64,000 nt of DNA from Chinchilla lanigera (taxonomy: Eukaryota; Chordata; Mammalia; Rodentia; Chinchillidae). The position numbers and the translations under genes are program-made. Of this stretch, positions 59,250 through 64,000 are shown one piece after another. Every line of letters starts with the position of its first letter. The first letter of the stretch is position 1. The stretch is from assembly GCF_000276665.1 (NCBI RefSeq), contig NW_004955476.1, positions 9,901,852-9,965,851 on the forward strand. The letters are read 5' to 3'. Under the pieces are notes generated by a model, which saw nothing but the letters and a program-made list of their open reading frames with translations, was not told where the DNA came from and did no database searches.

Positions 59250-59640
59250 AAGACTCAACTTAGTGTTTGCAGCCTAATAAAAATGTTGTAAAAGTACTTG
59301 TAAACTTGAAAATCACACTAGCTATTCTTGTTTCAAATTCTGTTTCATATATTGTTCTGTATGATTTTATAATAAACAGATTACTCCTTGAACAGGAATT
59401 AAGAATAAAGCTGCCAGGAAGGGGCTTTGTTGGCAGAGCAGTTCCCGCCTCATGTTTTGTAAGAGATTTCATGGTCCCATTGTAAAGAGTAGATGATTTA
59501 AAACGTGTTCCCAAGATAAACTTTCCCATTGTCATTAATGAGGATGGGTAATACTGAGTGACAAGTGCATTAGGAATGGCACAGAGAGAGCTGTTAGATT
59601 TGTCAGGGCGGATCACTTCAGCCTGACACTTGCGGACATT
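59250..59640. promoter_or_regulatory. Candidate enhancer block in intron 9
   Basis: The repeat-free sequence has AACAGATTACTCC near 59377, GTCATTAATGAGG near 59531 (perfect CATTAATG palindrome), AGTGACAAG near 59558 and CCTGACACTTG near 59621. It ends at a G-run at 59650-59660. The even composition and absence of CpG suggest a conserved element. Human SIMO also lies in intron 9, but I cannot tell from sequence whether this is it. Confidence 0.3.
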
Positions 59641-60959
59641 CCTTCTGGTGGGGGGGGGGGCTCTGATTTACAGATTCCAGAGTCTGTGTTTGCTGATAGA
59701 ACCATGTATTTTACAACTTATAAATATATATTTTCCAGTGTTTATAAAATATTTGGAAAGTTCCTTAGATTGAGTTCTTTCACATTTTTCATGCTTTTCT
59801 TACGTCCTGATTCCTGCCTAACACAGTCATCAAGTTGTATAGCATTTGAGTGTTCAAACGTTTCCACAAAACTAAGTTTTCTCTTTTAAAAAGTCTCATT
59901 TCTTGGACTGTCCAACTAAAAGAAGGGTACTAAAAATGATACGTATTATAAATTATGTAAGTGGTAATTTTTGTTGCCTTATTCCCATACATAAAAGTAT
60001 CACCTTCTGAACAAAGATTTTTAAATAAGTAAATACGTATCACTTATATTGCCTCTCTAAAAATACGTAATTTCAGAGCAGTATTTTAAATGTTACCCAG
60101 CAAGTGATGGATAATGTATGACTTTTTGGAAATACTGTTAAAGTATTTCCAAACTACAGTGTGCCTCTGGGTTTTGATTTTGAACGTACAATTGGTCGCT
60201 TTTTCGCTTTGATTTCTCTTCCGTGCTGCCAACCAAATTTCATCTCTCCTTACCTCTTTGACACTAATAATGGCTGAGTCTCTGTTCATTTGAGTTCAGA
60301 ATTTCCCAAGCGGCAGTTTGGTGCTGGGATAAACTATCTATCATGATTATATAGCGCTAATCTTCCTCCCCTAGACCGGCCTGTGACTGATATCGCCCTT
60401 GACAGCTCACCTCTTCGTGATGAGCCGAGGTGAGCATAGCCGCAGACGGTCCCTGGGAAGCCGAGGCCCCGCCGCCTGGGACACAGGACTCTGGCCACGC
60501 TGGGGCACGGGAAGGCCTCTCGCACTGTTGTGACTGTCAGTAGGATTGCTTCTGTGGTACACAACTTTTCAAAAAGACTTGATACACACTTCCAGCCATC
60601 ATAAGTACATCGATGAGGTCAGTTAGCTTCGTTGTGTGTGTAAAAACCCCTCGTCAGTTTTTAAAAGATTTATGCCTTCTTAAATATTCTATTATTTTTA
60701 TATCACAGTTACCAAATATCAAAGATTTTCTATTAGTTTTTGACTCTGACTCAAATTACCATTTCTTGAGATATGTCTGTATTTTTATGTTAGGAAAATG
60801 TTTCTCAAGAGTTTAATTCTATAATTTTAATATAAAGATATTTTTCAAAGGAAGTTTCATGTTCTTTAAGGATTTTAAAAATGTTTGGAGAGAATAAATT
60901 GAACCCTATACCAGAAAACATTGCATTTTTATGAAGATTCCATAAATAGATTTAATTAC

Positions 60960-61160
60960 CATTTTTCCTATTGCTATACAGTCTTAGGAGAAACAGCTTC
61001 TCAGGAGAATAAACTTATTTGCTGCTTTACATCCTTTTCGTGAAAATACCTTTCCTTGGAAATCAAAGTGTTATCAGACATTTTGAGGTGACAGCCAAGA
61101 GGATGTTAAAGGCCTTACTAGTAATAGTCTGGGCTTTAACAGAGAAAGAGCCCTGACGTA
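60960..61160. promoter_or_regulatory. Candidate enhancer block in intron 9
   Basis: The repeat-free segment includes TTTTGAGGTGACAGCC near 61081 (TGACAG, MEIS-type), TACTAGTAATAGTC near 61117 and CCTGACGTAAC near 61152 (CRE-like). Proposed on motif content and lack of repeats only. Confidence 0.22.
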
Positions 61161-62720
61161 ACTTGGAAGAATGTGTACGGGGTTGGTCAGGCTGGAGGAG
61201 GGAAAGAGCCACAGACTTCAGCGGGAAACGGCAGGACGGTGATTTCAGTGCAGGCATGTGGGTATCAGAACAGCTTTGCGTGGCCACACCGAGGCGGGTT
61301 CCCACGGAGCTGAATCTGTTGTGACTGTCCTGGATGTGGAAATGTGCTTCCACCTGACAATGCTCAGGGAGCCTGCAAAGTTGGGCCGGAGAGTCCCGTT
61401 AGGGCAGTGGTGACGAACCCGTGGCACCCGTGCCTCGGCAGCACGTTTGTATCATTGAAAGCTCACAAAAGTTCGCCATCTCTGTGTCTGCATCAGAGCA
61501 AGCGCTTATGAAATTGATTCATAATTGTCCTTTATGTTTAATTAAAGCTTATTGTGCCTTAAGAAAGATTCCTTTTAATAGAGAGACTATTTTCTATAAC
61601 TACATAAAGCTGCAGGGTAATACTAATTCATTCTACACAAAGTTTCTTAGAAAGTATACCTTAAGTCAAATAACCATCTACTTTATTTGGGGAATTTATG
61701 TAAATTAATTTCTTGATATCACAGAGGTAGTGAGTGAAACACTTATATGTTGGATGCAGGATAAATTATTTTTAACTAATAAGCTTAATCTGTAACTTTT
61801 ATTCTCTATATTTTATTTTAACTAATGTAGTAAGTACATTAACTTAACTAATTATTAAGCTATATAATATATATAACTTCTACTAGTGAGCTACATAATC
61901 TTATCCAGTGTCATGTATTTCTGCAGAGGGACAGCTATCAAAGTAAGTTAGTAAACTATTTATATTTATCCTTTATTCCAAAAGCAATTAAATGTAAAGT
62001 CGAACTTACACCCTGATTCATGCTAGGCAGCCTTAATTTTGTGCTAAATTCTAACTTAGGCAGTACACTCTGTGATCCATTCATCCTATCATACCCCGTT
62101 ACTCCTCCCCTCTAATTATATGATCATTAAATGTACTTTTTATTATAGGATGCACCCGCATCAGTTTTTAAAAGTAAAATTACTTATATTTTTCCCACAA
62201 GTATCTATTTTCTAATCAGAACAGTTGCTATGATATTGGCTTACAATAAATACTCAAAACTTTAGAAAGGGTAATTATTGAATAGTTATGATCCAAAAGA
62301 GTAATAGCTTCATTTGGAAAGCAGAATTGGCTTATATTAAATTTAGAAAACAAGAAAATTACAATATTTTATCTAATATTTAAATAATTATGCTTTTTGA
62401 GTTTTAATACAACCTTTTATCACACTTGCGTGTACTTTGCCTAGTATACCATGCATCCTATAAAAATATGTGACAAGGAAGTAAAATGGTCATGCCTTTT
62501 CGTAAGGAGGCTGCATAAAATTATCCTGAGAAGTGCCTTAACACAGTCTATATGGCAAAATTACTGTGTTCTTCGAAATATGTCTAATAGTGATTGGCAA
62601 CACGCACGTCATTGGTTCTGTACATTCACGAAGGAGTACTTCTTTTCCACTGTTATTATTTAAAGTAATTCCCTTTTCTTTAGATGTCAGACTGAAATTT
62701 CCTTTGGTGCTGTGTGCATG

Positions 62721-62726
<6 letters not shown>

Positions 62727-62771
<45 letters not shown>
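62727..62771. repeat. (TG)n microsatellite
   Basis: About 21 uninterrupted TG units; likely polymorphic. Confidence 0.97.
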
Positions 62772-62774
<3 letters not shown>

Positions 62775-63129
62775 AAGAGACCTGTAGAAAGAAGCAGAAG
62801 AAATCTTCAAACTTTTAACTCTCCCAACCCAGGACGGAAGAGTTAGATGTCATTGTAACGTGCACCCTCCATCAGCAGAGCTTTAAGGGCTAATTATGTG
62901 CACTAGAGCAGTTTTAGGCAGATATTAGTAGATATTTATTCAGGTATTGTCAGGTGAATTTTTAATCTGGTCTGGTGCTTCTTTCTAAAATCTGCATCCT
63001 TAGGATCCGGCCTCCTCTCCAGCCTCCTCTCCGGCCTGGAGCTCCCGTGGGCCACTCTTCTGCCACTTGCAGGTCCTCCGGAGATGCCCAGGTGCTCTCT
63101 CCCCTGCCCTCCAGGTGTCTTGGTAGGTC

Positions 63130-63380
63130 AGTCTCCTCCTGAAGGCAGCCCTCAACCAGACCACAGCTCCTCAAAGATGCCCTCCCCTTCCTTCCCCAGC
63201 GGTCAGTGGGCGCCTGCTGTCTCCCAGGGCCTGGGTCCATTCTGTGTATCACAGCGCTGACAGCTTTGTCGGGCACCCTGTTACCTTGCTGTCTGCACTG
63301 ACACATTCACACCACCCAGCCGGAGATCTAGCACACGATAGGTGTTCCGTAAATATTTATTGAATGAGTTTAAAAAGCCA
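63130..63380 (+). mobile_element. L2-like 3' end
   Basis: The end AGATCTAGCACACGATAGG, TGTTCCGTAAATATTTATTG, AATGAGTT matches the common L2/MIR 3' end (GCACATAGTAGG.. CAATAAATATTTGTTGAATG). Upstream CTCAAAGATGCCCTCC and TGTGTATCACAGC fit the L2 order loosely. Confidence 0.55.
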
Positions 63381-63905
63381 ACCGTATGCTAAATACCCAA
63401 ATCTGTCTTTTATTAGCTCACCATCTGGGGCCAGGGTGTCTGCTTTTTGGGGAGGAGCTTTAGTAATCAGTTCTCCAAGATCAAACCAATCTGTTGGAAT
63501 TTTCTCTTAATGACCTATTTCTTGTCTTTAAGGGTTTATCCCCTCTAATTGGAATACCCCTTCATATCAACCTGGAATTAAAGAAAAACCTCCAGCGTCT
63601 CACCCAACCTTCCTTCCCTCAGTCCTTCCTTCCGGGTGGAGACTTCCCGGCCCTCTCGGAACTCTGCTGTCAGTCTCCTGGCTTCCTCCTAAATCTTCCG
63701 AGCACCCAGACTAACCTTCCCACTGAGAAAGTGTGTTGCTTGGCGCAGTAAAACCCTGTCCTGGAATTTGCTTTCAAATGGACAGGGATTCTTAGCCCTT
63801 CAGTATTCTCTTCTTGGCTCTGTAGCCCTGGGGTAGGAATCCAGTTTGGCTCCTTGTCTGCGTGACTGGCCGGCCCAAGCCTGCGGGCATTTTAAATACA
63901 GAGGG

Positions 63906-64000
63906 GGGGCTGGGGATTTAGCTCAGCGGCAAAGCGCCTGCCTGGCAAGCGCAAGGTCGTGAGTTCGGTTCCCGGTACCGGAGAAAAACCAAAAAAAATA
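63906..64000 (+). mobile_element. ID-type SINE, young, cut by window end
   Basis: GGGGCTGGGGATTTAGCTCA.. GTTCGGTTCCCGGTACCGGA, then GAAAAACC and the A-tail at the edge. Nearly identical to the copy at 12377. Confidence 0.95.

Larger units (their letters stand above)
46440..64000 (+). other. ELP4: ELP4 intron 9, 5' part (runs off the window)
   Basis: The intron starts at the GTAAGG donor at 46440. No terminal ELP4 exon was seen before 64000. It carries several enhancer-like blocks, a GC-rich minisatellite, a candidate alternative terminal exon at 49832, a hAT-like relic at 57.6 kb and four SINEs, all to the right of 54.3 kb. Stretches at 48370-49770, 53660-54370, 54780-55970, 57720-58360, 59650-60300 and 61430-62700 are AT-rich unique DNA in which I see nothing specific. 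Confidence 0.85.

Noticed and set aside
61427..61445. GTGCCTCGGCAGCACG resembles the 5' end of U6 snRNA
   Set aside because: The match stops after about 15 bases and the rest of U6 is absent.
46440..64000. Search for the terminal ELP4 exon (RLHLPPDLSD.. GGKKHLDF)
   Set aside because: No translation resembling it was seen in the available frames; it most likely lies further right.
1..64000. CRISPR arrays, bacterial operons, phage genes, plasmid origins
   Set aside because: The window is mammalian nuclear DNA; the only tandem arrays are microsatellites and one minisatellite.

Overview
The window is mammalian genomic DNA, almost all intronic. It carries four consecutive internal coding exons of ELP4 (Elongator complex subunit 4) on the + strand, at 23296-23380, 28082-28270, 43590-43698 and 46333-46439. 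By comparison with human ELP4 these are exons 6-9, encoding roughly residues 219-381. Each has a proper AG acceptor and GT donor, the reading phases join exactly, and the translated residues match ELP4 closely. The first five exons and the last exon (the C-terminal tail of about 43 residues) are not in the window.

The organism is a non-murid rodent. The young repeats are tRNA-derived ID-type SINEs (core GGGGATTTAGCTCAGTGGCA, box-B-like GAGTTCGGTTCC) and 7SL-derived B1-like SINEs with a long right part, plus one composite of the two. Fresh ID copies keep perfect target-site duplications of 13-14 bp. The repertoire would suit a castorimorph such as beaver, but the species call is tentative.

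Layout. 1-23295: intron 5, packed with SINEs, L1 relics, MaLR-type LTRs, MIR relics and an unidentified element with internal duplications (5.1-6.35 kb). 23381-28081: intron 6 (4.7 kb). 28271-43589: intron 7 (15.3 kb), poor in SINEs, with several stretches that look like conserved non-coding DNA and a fossil CR1/L2-clade LINE. 43699-46332: intron 8 (2.6 kb). 46440-64000: start of intron 9, with a recognisable-SINE-free stretch of about 10 kb, a strong enhancer-like block at 47.05-47.82 kb, a GC-rich 17-bp minisatellite at 51.59-52.41 kb, and more enhancer-like blocks at 56.6, 59.3 and 61.0 kb.

Context. In mammals ELP4 lies tail-to-tail with PAX6, and its distal introns hold long-range PAX6 enhancers (the downstream regulatory region, including the SIMO element in intron 9). 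PAX6 should therefore lie to the right of this window on the opposite strand. The homeodomain-rich, repeat-poor blocks reported here are candidate members of that regulatory region. This is inference from composition, motifs and synteny; no alignment was run. All long ORFs outside the four exons are chance or repeat-derived. I found no new protein-coding system.
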